Source of the DNA: JAXMBN01 sp046349875
GTDB taxonomy: Bacteria > Planctomycetota > Planctomycetia > Pirellulales > Pirellulaceae
Reading direction: 5' to 3'
DNA length: 64,000 nucleotides
NCBI GenBank assembly: GCA_046349875.1
Contig: JAXMBN010000009.1
Span: 100,881-164,880, forward strand
The position numbers and the translations under genes were made by a program. The notes under the pieces were generated by a model that saw only the letters and a program-made list of their open reading frames with translations, searched no databases and was not told the origin of the DNA. Of the stretch, positions 47,250 to 56,995 are shown piece by piece. Within the stretch, counting starts at the first letter, position 1. Every line of letters begins with the position of its first letter.

Positions 47250-47673
47250 GGACCGACCGAACATCCGAACGAGAAATGGCATCTGGCAACAACCATTGCA
47301 GTCGAGTCTTGCGAACGGGTACGCTATCCTCGAGTCCCGCTAACCAGATTTCCAAATCGGGAACAAACTCGATCAAGAATTGCCGGCATGCTCCACAGGG
47401 TGCTACGGCAGTTGGCGAAACGATGACCAACGATGACCATTCGCGTGATCCCAATTGGATGGCGGTAGCCGCTGCCGTTCGTTCAGCGCAAAGCGTCAAA
47501 CCAAAGGATGCATTCTCGATGTTGCACCCAAGAAACTTATTTCCTTGCAAATCGCCGAGAACGGCCCCAACCGGAAAACGGGAATAGGGGCAATGCGCCT
47601 GCTTGGCCGCTTTTCTTGCTTCCAATATCCATTCCTGGATAGGATCGGGAATGGCCGCTGAGTTACCGTTCAT
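47239..47673 (-). CDS. cdd: Cytidine deaminase
   Basis: The enzyme deaminates cytidine and deoxycytidine in pyrimidine salvage. The 144-residue protein has the zinc motifs CAERTA (C with the catalytic glutamate) and PCGACRQ, and the N-terminal PYSRFPVGAVL and NIENASFG substrate-contact segments, as in the small tetrameric class. It overlaps the start of the acyl-CoA ligase by about 11 bases, suggesting coupling. A terminator of glnII lies just upstream. Confidence 0.94.
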   Translation of the reverse strand: MNGNSAAIPDPIQEWILEARKAAKQAHCPYSRFPVGAVLGDLQGNKFLGCNIENASFGLTLCAERTAAATAIQLGSREWSSLVIVSPTAVAPCGACRQFLIEFVPDLEIWLAGLEDSVPVRKTRLQWLLPDAISRSDVRSVHGG

Positions 47674-47702
47674 AGGGCGTTCTCACAGAAACGGACAGTC
47701 AT

Positions 47703-47738
47703 AAAAAAAGGGCGTGTTCCTGTTGGAACAACGCCCTT
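47703..47738 (-). terminator. Rho-independent terminator of glnII
   Basis: On the minus strand AAGGGCGTTGTTCC pairs with GGAACACGCCCTT across a 4-base loop with one bulged base, followed by seven T. It lies 32 bases past the glnII stop and isolates it from cdd. Confidence 0.88.
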
Positions 47739-47769
47739 GCATTTCACCCGAATCGATTGGTTCAAGCAA

Positions 47770-48783
47770 TTAGCCAACCGACTTGATGGTCTTGAGAATT
47801 CGCGAAATGATCTTGTATGGATCGGCTTGCGAATTGGGTCGACGATCTTCCAGGTAACCCTTGTATCCATTGTTGACGAAGCTGTGCGGAACGCGGATCG
47901 AGGCACCACGGTTCGCCACACCCCAGTTGAACTTGTCGATCGATTGCGTTTCATGCAGACCGGTCAAGCGGAGGTGGTTATCAGGTCCATAGGCCGCGAT
48001 GTGTTCGTCACGGTATTTCTCAAAGGCACCCATAAGCTTCTCGAAGTATTCCTTGCCACCGACTTCTCGCAGTTGTTGGGTCGAGAAATTGGTATGCATC
48101 CCGGAACCGTTCCAGTCACCCTTGATTGGCTTGCAATGGAACTCGACATCGAGTCCATACTTTTCAGCCAAACGCACCATGAGGTAACGAGCGACCCACA
48201 TGTCGTCGCAAACCTTCTTGGAGCCCTTCGCGAAGATTTGGAATTCCCATTGTCCCTTCGCAACTTCAGCATTGATTCCTTCGATCTCAATACCGGCATC
48301 CAAGGTGATATCGATATGCTCTTCAACGATTTGTCGAGCGATATCGCCAACATTCTTATAACCAACGCCCGTGTAGTAAGGACCTTGGGGAGCAGGGAAA
48401 CCTTCTGCAGGGAAGCCCAAAGGACGTCCGTTTTCGTAGAAGAAATACTCTTGCTCGAATCCGATCCAAAGATCGGACATTTCTTCAACCGTCGCGCGGA
48501 AGTTCGATGGGTGTGGAGTCATGTCTGGCAACAAGACTTCGCACATCACCAAGAATCCATTCTTGCGAGTCGAATCAGGATAGAAACTGACTGGCTTTAG
48601 CACGCAGTCCGAACTGTGGCCTTCAGCCTGCTGGGTAGAACTACCATCGAAGCCCCAAAGTGGAAGGTCGGCCAACGAGGTCGGTGCCTTCTTCACAATC
48701 TTGGTCTTGCTTCGCATGTTTGGCTCCGGCAAATAGCCGTCGAGCCAAATGTACTCGAGTTTGTAACTGGAATCAGAAGACAT
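47770..48783 (-). CDS. glnII: Glutamine synthetase, type II (eukaryote-type)
   Basis: GSII makes glutamine from glutamate, ammonia and ATP. At 337 residues it is much shorter than type I enzymes (about 470) and fits GSII. Visible motifs are YIWLDGYL, LPLWGFDGSST, the metal-binding IGFEQEYFF, GQWEFQ, the ATP-site KPIKGDWNGSGMHTN and RGASIRVP. GSII is typical of eukaryotes but also found in several bacteria including planctomycetes. It has its own terminator and an upstream region of about 375 bases; no sigma54 promoter of the GG-N10-GC type was confirmed there. Confidence 0.95.
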   Translation of the reverse strand: MSSDSSYKLEYIWLDGYLPEPNMRSKTKIVKKAPTSLADLPLWGFDGSSTQQAEGHSSDCVLKPVSFYPDSTRKNGFLVMCEVLLPDMTPHPSNFRATVEEMSDLWIGFEQEYFFYENGRPLGFPAEGFPAPQGPYYTGVGYKNVGDIARQIVEEHIDITLDAGIEIEGINAEVAKGQWEFQIFAKGSKKVCDDMWVARYLMVRLAEKYGLDVEFHCKPIKGDWNGSGMHTNFSTQQLREVGGKEYFEKLMGAFEKYRDEHIAAYGPDNHLRLTGLHETQSIDKFNWGVANRGASIRVPHSFVNNGYKGYLEDRRPNSQADPYKIISRILKTIKSVG

Positions 48784-49159
48784 GCATTGGTTCTCGTCTT
48801 CGAGGAACGGTACTCACTGCCACGACCCTATTCCGCCGGAATCCATTCCGTTGGGATGCGAAACGTTCGAAGACACCTCGACGGAGGTGCCTAGCAAATG
48901 CATCTTCAAAGTGTTCCAACTTCAATCGTCAGCATGCAAGCATTCCTCCTACCCAAAAAGGAATCCACACGCCTTCGATTTAGGAGCACCCGCCACGAAT
49001 CGACATCCCTTCGATGCCATTCGATGTGCTCTCGGACTTGTCCCGCCTAGACAGAACATTGGAATTTTGAAAACGCCTCTGCGGCCAGGTTTCTTAACCT
49101 ACCAAATGCGATAAAATCAGCAAGCAGTAATACTACACACGCAGCATCAGCAATATTTA
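48784..49159. other. Intergenic region upstream of glnII
   Basis: About 375 bases lie between the glnII start and the mnmD-like stop, both on the minus strand. No coding frame stands out. The glnII promoter is expected here; I could not pick one with confidence. Confidence 0.4.
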
Positions 49160-49981
49160 TCAAAGAGGCGATTCGGCTCGCCTTGCCCGCAGTACTTCGC
49201 GTTTGCCACCCACCGGGCCGGGCAATCGTTCCACCGTAAAACCTATGCTTTGGAGCATTTTCCGGACATTAGACGAAACACAATAGGAACATAGTCGGCC
49301 ACCCACCTTCAACATTCGGTAGGACTTCTCCAAGACTTCCTGCGACCAAAGATCCGGATTTGTTTTTGGACTGAAGGCGTCAAAATAGACACAATCGATC
49401 GCGTCGAGCCCTTCAAAGTCCCGTGCATCGCCTACGACCCATCGAAGCTGCACTCCGTCATCATCGAATCGGTAATCCCCATCGACCGGAATTTCGTCGA
49501 GCGTCCTTCTCCAGTGCATCAAGTTGGCCCAGGCCCTTTCGCAATGAGGCCCAAACTCGCTCCACCACAAATCCCCCATCCCTTTGCGAATGGAATCGCA
49601 CAATTCCAATCCTTGCAGGACAGGTTCAGGCAACAACCAACGCTCAAGGGATATGAACTCGAGTTTCATACCTTGGACTCGCGCATACGCGGCAGTCAGC
49701 AGATACCCCAATCCAGTTCCAAACCCATATTCGAGAACTCGTAGCGTGGTAGCATCCTGCGTCGGCTCGCATCCATGTAGGACGTACACTTTCCACGTTT
49801 CTGCCACAGCACCACAACCGCTGTGATAGGTTTCGTCGAGCACTTTGTCGTAGAGGCTGATCGAGCCGTCGTCGGTATGGAGGTAATCCAACCTCGGATG
49901 TGGGGAAGGGAAAATTCTCCGATTGGGTATGGCCACGAAACAACTCTTCTTTTCAAAACACCCACGAAGCAGCTGAACCAA
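49160..49981 (-). CDS. MnmD-like tRNA 2-thiouridine aminomethyl methyltransferase (DUF752)
   Basis: The protein of up to 273 residues has the MnmC methyltransferase half: a SAM site VLEYGFGTGLGYLLTA, FISLERW, and the DUF752 signature VYFDAFSPKTNPDLWSQEVL followed by CSYCVSSNVRKML and PGPVGGKREVLRA. MnmD methylates the nm5 group on U34 of certain tRNAs. The FAD oxidase half of MnmC is absent, as in the stand-alone MnmD class. The start is uncertain: TTG at 49981 or GTG at 49936. Confidence 0.88.
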   Translation of the reverse strand: MVQLLRGCFEKKSCFVAIPNRRIFPSPHPRLDYLHTDDGSISLYDKVLDETYHSGCGAVAETWKVYVLHGCEPTQDATTLRVLEYGFGTGLGYLLTAAYARVQGMKLEFISLERWLLPEPVLQGLELCDSIRKGMGDLWWSEFGPHCERAWANLMHWRRTLDEIPVDGDYRFDDDGVQLRWVVGDARDFEGLDAIDCVYFDAFSPKTNPDLWSQEVLEKSYRMLKVGGRLCSYCVSSNVRKMLQSIGFTVERLPGPVGGKREVLRARRAESPL

Positions 49982-50148
49982 GGGAGGCTGGATTCCGAAG
50001 GGGATCGCGAAAGCATATCATAATACCCTTTCCAACGAAGTGGTAAGAATCGATGGTCCGTTTCAACGACCACCCTTTCCATTCCGAGGACAAGGCTAAC
50101 AACTTCTCAGTGGGACATATTCCACCAACATCGCAAGCGAAGAGGACT

Positions 50149-51198
50149 ATGGCAAAGACTCGCAAGATGGTGCTCCTGACATCGGGCTACTCCAATCCAG
50201 GAACGGGCAAAACAGCAGCAGGACTATTGCGATATTGCCCCGACGAATGCGTCGGTGTGTTGGATCCCAGTTTGGTAGGCCAACGAGTCCACGACTACTT
50301 GGGTGCTGGGGGCGATCATCGGTTCATCGCGACTCTCGATGATGCACCTGGTGCCGATACACTGGTCATAGGCATTGCGCCCCCGGGGGGAAGAATTCCC
50401 GATGCTTGGCGTCCATTCTTGCTAGCAGCCATCGACCGCGGCATGGACTTATTGAGTGGCTTGCACGACTTCCTTTCCAACGATGCCGAGTTGGTTGCAG
50501 CTGCGGCTAAGAAGGGCACTCGGGTTGTCGATGTGCGCAAGAATGATTTTCGTCAAATCGCGAAGCGTACAGGATTGAATCCCAATTGTTTCCGCGTTCA
50601 CACGGTAGGGCACGATTGTAGCATTGGAAAGATGTTGGTCAGCCTTGAGATTACGCAAGGGCTCCAACAACGAGGGCGCGATGCCCAATTTGTGGCGACG
50701 GGTCAAACAGGCATTATGATCGCTGGATCGGGCCTTCCACTCGATTGCATCGTGGCTGACTTCGTCAGTGGTGGCGCAGAAAAACTAGTGCTCGACAACC
50801 AACATCACGACATCCTTTTAATTGAAGGCCAGGGCTCGTTGGTTCATCCATCCTACTCGGGTGTAACGCTCAGCCTTCTCCACGGGTGCTTTCCACACGC
50901 ACTCATCCTATGCTTCGAAGCGGGAAGAACGACGGTTGGTGGATTGGATCATGTTCCGATCCCTCCACTACCTCGGATCCGTGAACTCTTTGAAACGATG
51001 GCGTCGGTACATCAATCGTGCGTGACTTTAGGTATCGCCATGAATGGAAGCAAGAAGTCGATCGACGAGGCCAACAAGATCGCTCGGCAAACCGAAGATG
51101 AAATGGGACTTCCTGTGGTGGACGTCGTCCGCGATGGTCCGCAGCGACTCATCGATGCTGTTGAACAATACTATCTGAATGGCCAATGGCGCAGCTAA
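50149..51198 (+). CDS. DUF1611 P-loop protein (DgcN-like)
   Basis: From the ATG at 50149 (GAGGA just upstream) the protein has 349 residues. The N-terminal region is Rossmann-like, and the C-terminal DUF1611 domain has TVGHDCSIGKM, a P-loop-like nucleotide site, and ILLIEGQGSLVHPSYSG. In other bacteria a DUF1611 protein (DgcN) works with an enolase-type racemase (DgcA) in D-glutamate catabolism; the next gene here is such an enolase-type enzyme 12 bases on. The same role is inferred from the pairing, not shown. Confidence 0.82.
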   Translation: MAKTRKMVLLTSGYSNPGTGKTAAGLLRYCPDECVGVLDPSLVGQRVHDYLGAGGDHRFIATLDDAPGADTLVIGIAPPGGRIPDAWRPFLLAAIDRGMDLLSGLHDFLSNDAELVAAAAKKGTRVVDVRKNDFRQIAKRTGLNPNCFRVHTVGHDCSIGKMLVSLEITQGLQQRGRDAQFVATGQTGIMIAGSGLPLDCIVADFVSGGAEKLVLDNQHHDILLIEGQGSLVHPSYSGVTLSLLHGCFPHALILCFEAGRTTVGGLDHVPIPPLPRIRELFETMASVHQSCVTLGIAMNGSKKSIDEANKIARQTEDEMGLPVVDVVRDGPQRLIDAVEQYYLNGQWRS

Positions 51199-51210
51199 AA
51201 GGAACCCACA

Positions 51211-52224
51211 ATGAAGATTGATTCCCATATCTACCATCTTCCACTCCGCGACCCATTCACGATCGCCCGCGGTACCGTAACAGTCCAAGAGACGCTCATT
51301 GTTTCCATCGAGAAAGATGGTATCAGGGGCTTAGGAGAGGCTACGGTCAATGACTTTTATGGAGCCGATGTTCCATCGATGCGAGCTGCCTTGGCGCAAG
51401 TGCAACCGATGCTGGACTCGATGCCTTGGGTATCTCCCGAAGAACTCTGGAGCAAACTCGATCCCATCCTTCGCGCGAATCGATTTGCACAATGTGCCCT
51501 GGATTGTGCTTACTGGGACCTCTATGGAAAGCACCGTCAACTTCCCGCTTGGAAGTGCATGGGCATGTCGATCGAGTCCATTCCTGATTCGTGCTACACC
51601 ATCGGCATCGACACTCCGGAGACCATGGTTCGCAAACTCAAAGAGATGCCAGGCTGGCCGGTGTACAAGGTCAAGATGGGAACTGAAGGAGACTTCGAAA
51701 AGCTGCAGTTACTGCGTCAGAACACCGACTCGCGTTTTCGCGTGGACGCCAACTGCGGATGGACAGTCGAAAACGCAATGTCCATGATTGAAAAACTCGT
51801 GCCGCTCCATGTGGAGTTGATCGAACAACCTTTACCGATCGATCAAGTCCATTACATGCCCTCCATCAAGCAACGTTCTCCAATTCCTTTGATGGCCGAT
51901 GAAAGCTGCCAGGAAGAATCGGATGTTGCGAAATGCGTGGAAGGGTTTCATGCGATCAACATAAAGTTGGTGAAATGCGGTGGAATCACTCCGGGAATTC
52001 GAATGGCCAAACAAGCGAGGGAACTTGGCATGAAGGTCATGGTGGGATGCATGACCGAATCGAGCATCGGAATTTCCGCCAGTGCTCAGCTTTTGCCCCT
52101 TTTGGATTTCGCAGATCTAGACGGGGCGGTCCTATTGGCCAAAGACATCGCTTCGGGAGTAACCGTTCAGCAAGGGAAGATCACCTTCCCCAAGGCCCCC
52201 GGCCTCGGTGTGGAGCTCCTGTAA
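51211..52224 (+). CDS. Dipeptide epimerase / DgcA-like enolase-superfamily racemase
   Basis: The 337-residue protein has the MLE-type N-terminal capping domain and barrel. Lysines in YKVKMG and NIKLVKCGG (the KxK and late catalytic lysine), metal ligands D in RVDANCGW, E in LIEQPLP and D in LMADES, and the TESSIGIS segment match L-Ala-D/L-Glu epimerases and the related N-acetyl-D-glutamate racemase DgcA. It follows the DUF1611 gene by 12 bases. It racemizes an amino acid derivative or dipeptide, perhaps from peptidoglycan turnover; which one cannot be told. Confidence 0.87.
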   Translation: MKIDSHIYHLPLRDPFTIARGTVTVQETLIVSIEKDGIRGLGEATVNDFYGADVPSMRAALAQVQPMLDSMPWVSPEELWSKLDPILRANRFAQCALDCAYWDLYGKHRQLPAWKCMGMSIESIPDSCYTIGIDTPETMVRKLKEMPGWPVYKVKMGTEGDFEKLQLLRQNTDSRFRVDANCGWTVENAMSMIEKLVPLHVELIEQPLPIDQVHYMPSIKQRSPIPLMADESCQEESDVAKCVEGFHAINIKLVKCGGITPGIRMAKQARELGMKVMVGCMTESSIGISASAQLLPLLDFADLDGAVLLAKDIASGVTVQQGKITFPKAPGLGVELL

Positions 52225-52264
52225 GCATCGCAAGCTACCCGCGATCCCCTTGTGGATCGCGGGT

Positions 52265-53008
52265 CTACCATTCGCCTTGCTTGCGAAATCGATTCCTTGC
52301 GTTTTCGCCAAATGTTGCCGCAGCGTGGTTCATTTGATCCAGCATTTGGTTGGGTGTCAGTCCCGCACTCTGCCTCGCTGCGGCGATCACCGTATCGCAC
52401 TCATTTCCATCCATGAAGCAAGCCGCTTCGTAAAGCTGGGCTTCATCTTCGCGTGGAACGGCCAGGAAACCATGCTTGTCGGCGTGGATTAGTTGTCCGG
52501 GTTGGATCTTCTGTCCAAAAACTTCGACGGGGCATCCCCATTGAACAGGCACAACGTGAGCGTGTCCTACGCAGAGACGGCGAGCCAACGCTTTAAAACC
52601 TGCATTGGTCATTTCATCTAGATCGCGAATGGCACCATCGGTAATTGTTCCTACACATCCTAAAGCGCGATGCGTATTGGAATTGACTTCGCCCCAAAAC
52701 GATCCGATCACGCGGGGTTTGTCGAGATCCTGGACGACGACAATCTTAGGTCCCGGCTGATGAGCGATGTATTCGCGATAGTCTCGCCAAGCATTGGTAT
52801 GAGTACGATGCTTTGCTTGTGAAGGCTCGACGATCAATGTCACGGCATACCCTACCATCGGACCCATTTGCGGCATGAAATCGCGAGTCTCTTCGATGTT
52901 GATTCCGTCGGCCGTCACATCGTGTTTGGTGATTTGTTCCCATCCGTTGTAGATCGTGGGGGTATTCCAACGCTTGAGACGCAACAATTCAGAGTGGCTT
53001 AGCGACAT
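52265..53008 (-). CDS. RraA family protein (aldolase/decarboxylase-like)
   Basis: The 247-residue protein has the RraA fold signature CVGTITDGAIRDLDEM and HADKHGFLAVP with the metal-binding acid and substrate-binding arginine. Family members include 4-hydroxy-4-methyl-2-oxoglutarate aldolase/oxaloacetate decarboxylase and the RNase E regulator; the length and motifs favour an enzyme. It lies on the opposite strand, convergent with the racemase gene, within the catabolic block. Confidence 0.86.
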   Translation of the reverse strand: MSLSHSELLRLKRWNTPTIYNGWEQITKHDVTADGINIEETRDFMPQMGPMVGYAVTLIVEPSQAKHRTHTNAWRDYREYIAHQPGPKIVVVQDLDKPRVIGSFWGEVNSNTHRALGCVGTITDGAIRDLDEMTNAGFKALARRLCVGHAHVVPVQWGCPVEVFGQKIQPGQLIHADKHGFLAVPREDEAQLYEAACFMDGNECDTVIAAARQSAGLTPNQMLDQMNHAAATFGENARNRFRKQGEW

Positions 53009-53173
53009 GATGGAAATGTTCTGTTGGAAAATAGGAGGAAGGGTTGGTGCCTAAGCGATCAATGCATGATATCGATTTCCAAGGTGCATGCCTACCGTTC
53101 TAGTCGAGCGCCCCTTGCGTATCGTAGAATCTGGTAACCTCTCCTGAAATCTTTCCGAAAAGGCAATACCACC

Positions 53174-54163
53174 ATGTATAAAGTCGTGATTACCGACTTC
53201 ATCAACGATGACCTTCAGCCCGAACGAATCGCACTGAAAGGACTAGCCGATGTCACCGCGCTGGATGCCTTTGACGAAGAGCAATTGGTGGGCAAGATCG
53301 AAGATGCCGATGCCATCATGATGTACCACAACATCTCGCTGACATCGAAGACGATCGAACGACTCAAGCATTGCAAACTCATCGTTCGATGCGGCGTCGG
53401 CATCGACAATGTCGATCACGCATTGGCTCGCCAACGCGGTATTGCCGTCTCCAACGTTCCCGACTACGGAACGGAAGAAGTCGCAGACTCGGCCATTGGC
53501 ATGATGCTTGCCATGACTCGTGGCATCGCTCTTTATAATACGCATATGCGCGAGCATCCCGATCCTTGGATGTATACAGTGTCAGGCCCCTTGCGTAGAT
53601 TGCGAGGCAGAACGCTCGGACTGATAGGGTTTGGTCGCATTGGGATCGCAACGGCATTGCGAGCCAAAGCGATCGGAATGGATATCGTGTTTTATGATCC
53701 TTACAAACCAGATGGCTACGATAAGACCGTGGGTGTGCGACGCGTGGAGAGCTTAGACGAGTTGCTTGAACAGTCCTTTGTTGTGAGCGTCCATTGTCCG
53801 CTTACGCCTGAGACAAACCACCTGATCCATGCAGACAATCTTCGCAAGATGCCTCGCGGCAGCTATTTGGTGAATACCGCTCGCGGTGGCGTCGTCGATA
53901 CACATGCCATTCCAGATGCCATCGCTTCGGGACATCTGGCAGGCGCTGCCATCGATGTGCTCGTTGGCGAGCCTCCTTTGCCAAGTCACCCACTCCTCGT
54001 TGCCTGGCGCGATCCCCAGCACCCAGCGTATGAACGAGTCCTGATCAATCCGCATTCGGCGTTCTATTCGGAAGAAGGTCTTATGGACATGAGAACCAAA
54101 GGAACCGAAGCTTGCCGCCGCATCCTTAGTGGCATCCCGCTGCGCAATATCGTCAATGCATAA
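53174..54163 (+). CDS. D-2-hydroxyacid dehydrogenase (CtBP-like)
   Basis: The 329-residue NAD-dependent dehydrogenase has the Rossmann motif GLIGFGRIG, catalytic arginine in NTARGGVVD, glutamate in DVLVGEPP and histidine in INPHSAFYSEE. The sequence resembles the C-terminal-binding-protein-like subgroup. It reduces a 2-keto acid such as glyoxylate or hydroxypyruvate, or the reverse. It leads a plus-strand run with the aminotransferase and glycolate oxidase genes. Confidence 0.9.
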   Translation: MYKVVITDFINDDLQPERIALKGLADVTALDAFDEEQLVGKIEDADAIMMYHNISLTSKTIERLKHCKLIVRCGVGIDNVDHALARQRGIAVSNVPDYGTEEVADSAIGMMLAMTRGIALYNTHMREHPDPWMYTVSGPLRRLRGRTLGLIGFGRIGIATALRAKAIGMDIVFYDPYKPDGYDKTVGVRRVESLDELLEQSFVVSVHCPLTPETNHLIHADNLRKMPRGSYLVNTARGGVVDTHAIPDAIASGHLAGAAIDVLVGEPPLPSHPLLVAWRDPQHPAYERVLINPHSAFYSEEGLMDMRTKGTEACRRILSGIPLRNIVNA

Positions 54164-54331
54164 GTAGAAGTGTTAGTACAAAGCCTGAGTATTCTGGGGG
54201 TTTCGTTCGCCACCGAGTACATGCTTGGGAAGCCTTTGAAATCTGGTAAGATAGTCGTTCTAAATCTTAATACCAAAGCCCAACATTCCAGCACTTAAGC
54301 CCAGTGCATTTCAAACACGTGGAGTCCAAAG

Positions 54332-55513
54332 ATGAATCCTTCTATGTCGGCCCTCAAGCCATCTGAACGAGTCCTCATGGGGCCTGGGCCAAGCGATGTT
54401 CCAGTCCGTGTCCTTCAAGCTCTCGCAGCACCTACGCTTGGACACCTCGATCCTGAATACCTCAAGATCATGGATGATGTACGGGTTTTATTGCGACAAG
54501 TTTTTCAAACGAAAAACGAAATGACGATCGCCATTTCTGGTACCGGTTCCGCAGGTATGGAAGCATGCGTTTGCAACTTGGTCGAGCCCGGTGACAAAGT
54601 GATCGTCGGTGTGTCAGGGGTCTTTGGAGGGCGCATGGCGGACGTTGCCGGACGTTATGGGGCCGAAGTGACACAAGTCGATGTTCCCTGGGGAGAGGCG
54701 ATCCGTCCTGAGCAAATCCGCGATGCCTTGAAGAAACTACCGCAAGTCAAGGCAGTGGGAATCGTTCAAGCCGAAACAAGCACGGGTCTGCATCAACCGT
54801 TGGACGAGATTGCAGAAATCGTGCATGCCCATGGAGCGTTATTGATTGTCGATGCCGTTACAAGCTTGGGAGGTATGGAAGTACCTATCGATCGCATTGG
54901 AATCGATGCGTGTTATTCAGGATCTCAGAAGAACTTATCCTGCCCTCCAGGCTTGGCACCCGTGACTTTTGGGCCGCGTGCTTTGGAAGCTATGGATCGA
55001 CGTAAGACCAAGGTTGCCAATTGGTATCTCGACCTATCGATGATTCGAAGCTATTGGGGAAGCGATCGCGTCTATCACCATACGGCTCCGATCAACATGA
55101 CCTACGCTCTTCGCGAAGCGTGTCAGATCGTGATGGAAGAAGGTCTTGAAAATCGCTGGGAACGCCATCGTCGCTTGCACCAAATGCTTCGATGCGGATT
55201 GGAAATATTGGGTCTTACCTACATTCCAGATCCTTCTCTACCCAACCTCAATTGCATTCGCATTCCGGAAGGTGTGGATGATGCAGCCAGCCGACGTCGC
55301 CTACTGGAAGAATATGGCATCGAGATCGGTGCAGGCTTGGGGCCCTTCAAGGGCAAGGCTTGGCGTATTGGTTTGATGGGCCATGCATGCACGCGACGCA
55401 ACGTCGTGCTCATCCTTTCAGCTTTGGAAACGATCCTTCGGGATGCGGGGTGCGCGGTCGAGCCCGGGGCTGCCTTGGCAGCAGCCAAGCATCAAGAAGC
55501 GGTTGCAACCTAA
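54332..55513 (+). CDS. Class V aminotransferase (alanine-glyoxylate type)
   Basis: The 393-residue PLP enzyme begins with the characteristic LMGPGPSDVPVRVLQALAAP, has SGTGSAGMEA near the cofactor phosphate and the Schiff-base lysine in SGSQKNLSCPPGL. The family includes alanine/serine-glyoxylate aminotransferases and phosphoserine aminotransferase-like enzymes. The neighbouring glycolate oxidase genes suggest the conversion of glyoxylate to glycine. The next gene starts 3 bases after its stop. Confidence 0.9.
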   Translation: MNPSMSALKPSERVLMGPGPSDVPVRVLQALAAPTLGHLDPEYLKIMDDVRVLLRQVFQTKNEMTIAISGTGSAGMEACVCNLVEPGDKVIVGVSGVFGGRMADVAGRYGAEVTQVDVPWGEAIRPEQIRDALKKLPQVKAVGIVQAETSTGLHQPLDEIAEIVHAHGALLIVDAVTSLGGMEVPIDRIGIDACYSGSQKNLSCPPGLAPVTFGPRALEAMDRRKTKVANWYLDLSMIRSYWGSDRVYHHTAPINMTYALREACQIVMEEGLENRWERHRRLHQMLRCGLEILGLTYIPDPSLPNLNCIRIPEGVDDAASRRRLLEEYGIEIGAGLGPFKGKAWRIGLMGHACTRRNVVLILSALETILRDAGCAVEPGAALAAAKHQEAVAT

Positions 55514-55516
55514 AGC

Positions 55517-56989
55517 GTGAGCTCGTTCATGGATCGCCCCTTGATCGATCAAGGCTTTTGGAAAGAACTCGAATCGTTCCTACCGGCCGAGCGGAGACTC
55601 AATGATCCAAGTTCCTTGGCTTCTTTTGAATCGGATGGGCTCACCGCTTTCGCCGTGAAACCGCATGCGGTGGTGCTCCCTGAGACGGAACTCGAAGTTC
55701 AAAAGATCTTGCGAGCTTGCCATCGATTCCAAGTCCCCTTCGTGGCCCGCGGAAGTGGAACGAGTCTATCAGGAGGATCGCTACCGCACAGCGATGGCAT
55801 CGTGCTGTCGCTCAATCGCATGAATCGCATCCTCGAATTGGATCCGGTGCAACGAACAGCCATTGTTGAACCGGGCGTGATCAATCTTGCCATTACGAAA
55901 GCGGCTGAATCTTTTGGTCTGTATTTCGCGCCCGATCCAAGCAGCCAACAGGTATGCACTTTGGGAGGCAATGTAGCGTTCAACTCTGGTGGTGCTCACT
56001 GCCTCAAATATGGCATGACGAGCAATCATATCTTGGGGGCTCGCGTCGTCTTGCCCGATGGCGAGATCGTGGATCTGGGGAGTGAAAGCCTGGAAGGAGA
56101 CGGTCCCGATTGGCTTGGACTGTTCTGCGGTAGCGAAGGCTTAATGGGTATCGCCACATCCATCACCGTGCGATTGTTAGCCAAACCGGAATCGTACTTT
56201 ACGATTCTTGCTGGATACCGTTCCATTCAATTAGCAGGCGAAGCGGTCGCCCACATTATTGCAGCCGGACTTCTTCCTGCAGCGATGGAAATCATGGATA
56301 CGTTGAGCATGCAGGCAGCAACAGCCGCAGTCGGCGCTCACTATCCTCCCGAATCGGAAGCTGTTTTGATTGTGGAACTCGACGGCGATCAAGAAACGGT
56401 TGCTTCTGAACGCATCCTGCTGGAAAAACTAATCCGTGATTCGGGGTCGCATGCCGTGCACATTGCGGCCAACGCCGACGAGCGTCAATTGATCTGGAAG
56501 GGACGCAAGTGTGTCTTCTCCGCAGTGGGACGACTGAGCCCCGACTTTCTCGTACAAGATGGTGTCGTCCCGAGAAGCAAGCTTGGTTTTGCCCTGCAAC
56601 AGATTCAATCGATTGCCGAAGAAGAAAGGGTCCGCATCGCCAATGTTTTTCATGCTGGTGATGGCAATTTGCATCCCTTGATTCTTTTCGATGGTCGCCA
56701 TGAAGGGGCACTGGAACATGCCGAACATGTTGCGGCTCGCATCGTTCGACTTTGCATTGAATTGGGAGGCTCGATTACAGGAGAACATGGAATAGGAATG
56801 GAGAAACGCCAGTTCCTTCCAGAGATGTTCGATGCACCCAGCGTTTTTTGCATGCAAAGTATCCGCGATGCCATCGACCCCCACGAGATTTCCAACCGAG
56901 GCAAAATGTTTCCTCAGGCCGATGCCGATTCCATGAGCCTTCACGGCTTGCACCCGCTCGAGAAGGCAGGCGTCATCCAACGCATGTAA
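55517..56989 (+). CDS. glcD: Glycolate oxidase subunit GlcD-like FAD-linked oxidase
   Basis: The 490-residue flavoprotein has FAD_binding_4 (PFVARGSGTSLSGGS, the pyrophosphate-binding loop, and GGNVAFNSGG) and the FAD-oxidase C-terminal domain (IANVFHAGDGNLHPLI, EHGIGMEKR). GlcD oxidises glycolate to glyoxylate together with GlcE and the iron-sulfur subunit GlcF. The start is a GTG at 55517 or the ATG at 55529. It is packed between the aminotransferase (3 bases) and the GlcE-like gene (6 bases), so all three are likely one operon. Confidence 0.92.
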   Translation: MSSFMDRPLIDQGFWKELESFLPAERRLNDPSSLASFESDGLTAFAVKPHAVVLPETELEVQKILRACHRFQVPFVARGSGTSLSGGSLPHSDGIVLSLNRMNRILELDPVQRTAIVEPGVINLAITKAAESFGLYFAPDPSSQQVCTLGGNVAFNSGGAHCLKYGMTSNHILGARVVLPDGEIVDLGSESLEGDGPDWLGLFCGSEGLMGIATSITVRLLAKPESYFTILAGYRSIQLAGEAVAHIIAAGLLPAAMEIMDTLSMQAATAAVGAHYPPESEAVLIVELDGDQETVASERILLEKLIRDSGSHAVHIAANADERQLIWKGRKCVFSAVGRLSPDFLVQDGVVPRSKLGFALQQIQSIAEEERVRIANVFHAGDGNLHPLILFDGRHEGALEHAEHVAARIVRLCIELGGSITGEHGIGMEKRQFLPEMFDAPSVFCMQSIRDAIDPHEISNRGKMFPQADADSMSLHGLHPLEKAGVIQRM

Positions 56990-56995
56990 TGCATC

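Noticed and set aside
48784..49159. Sigma54 promoter for glnII
   Set aside because: No GG-N10-GC pair with a good TGGCAC/TTGC context was found by eye.
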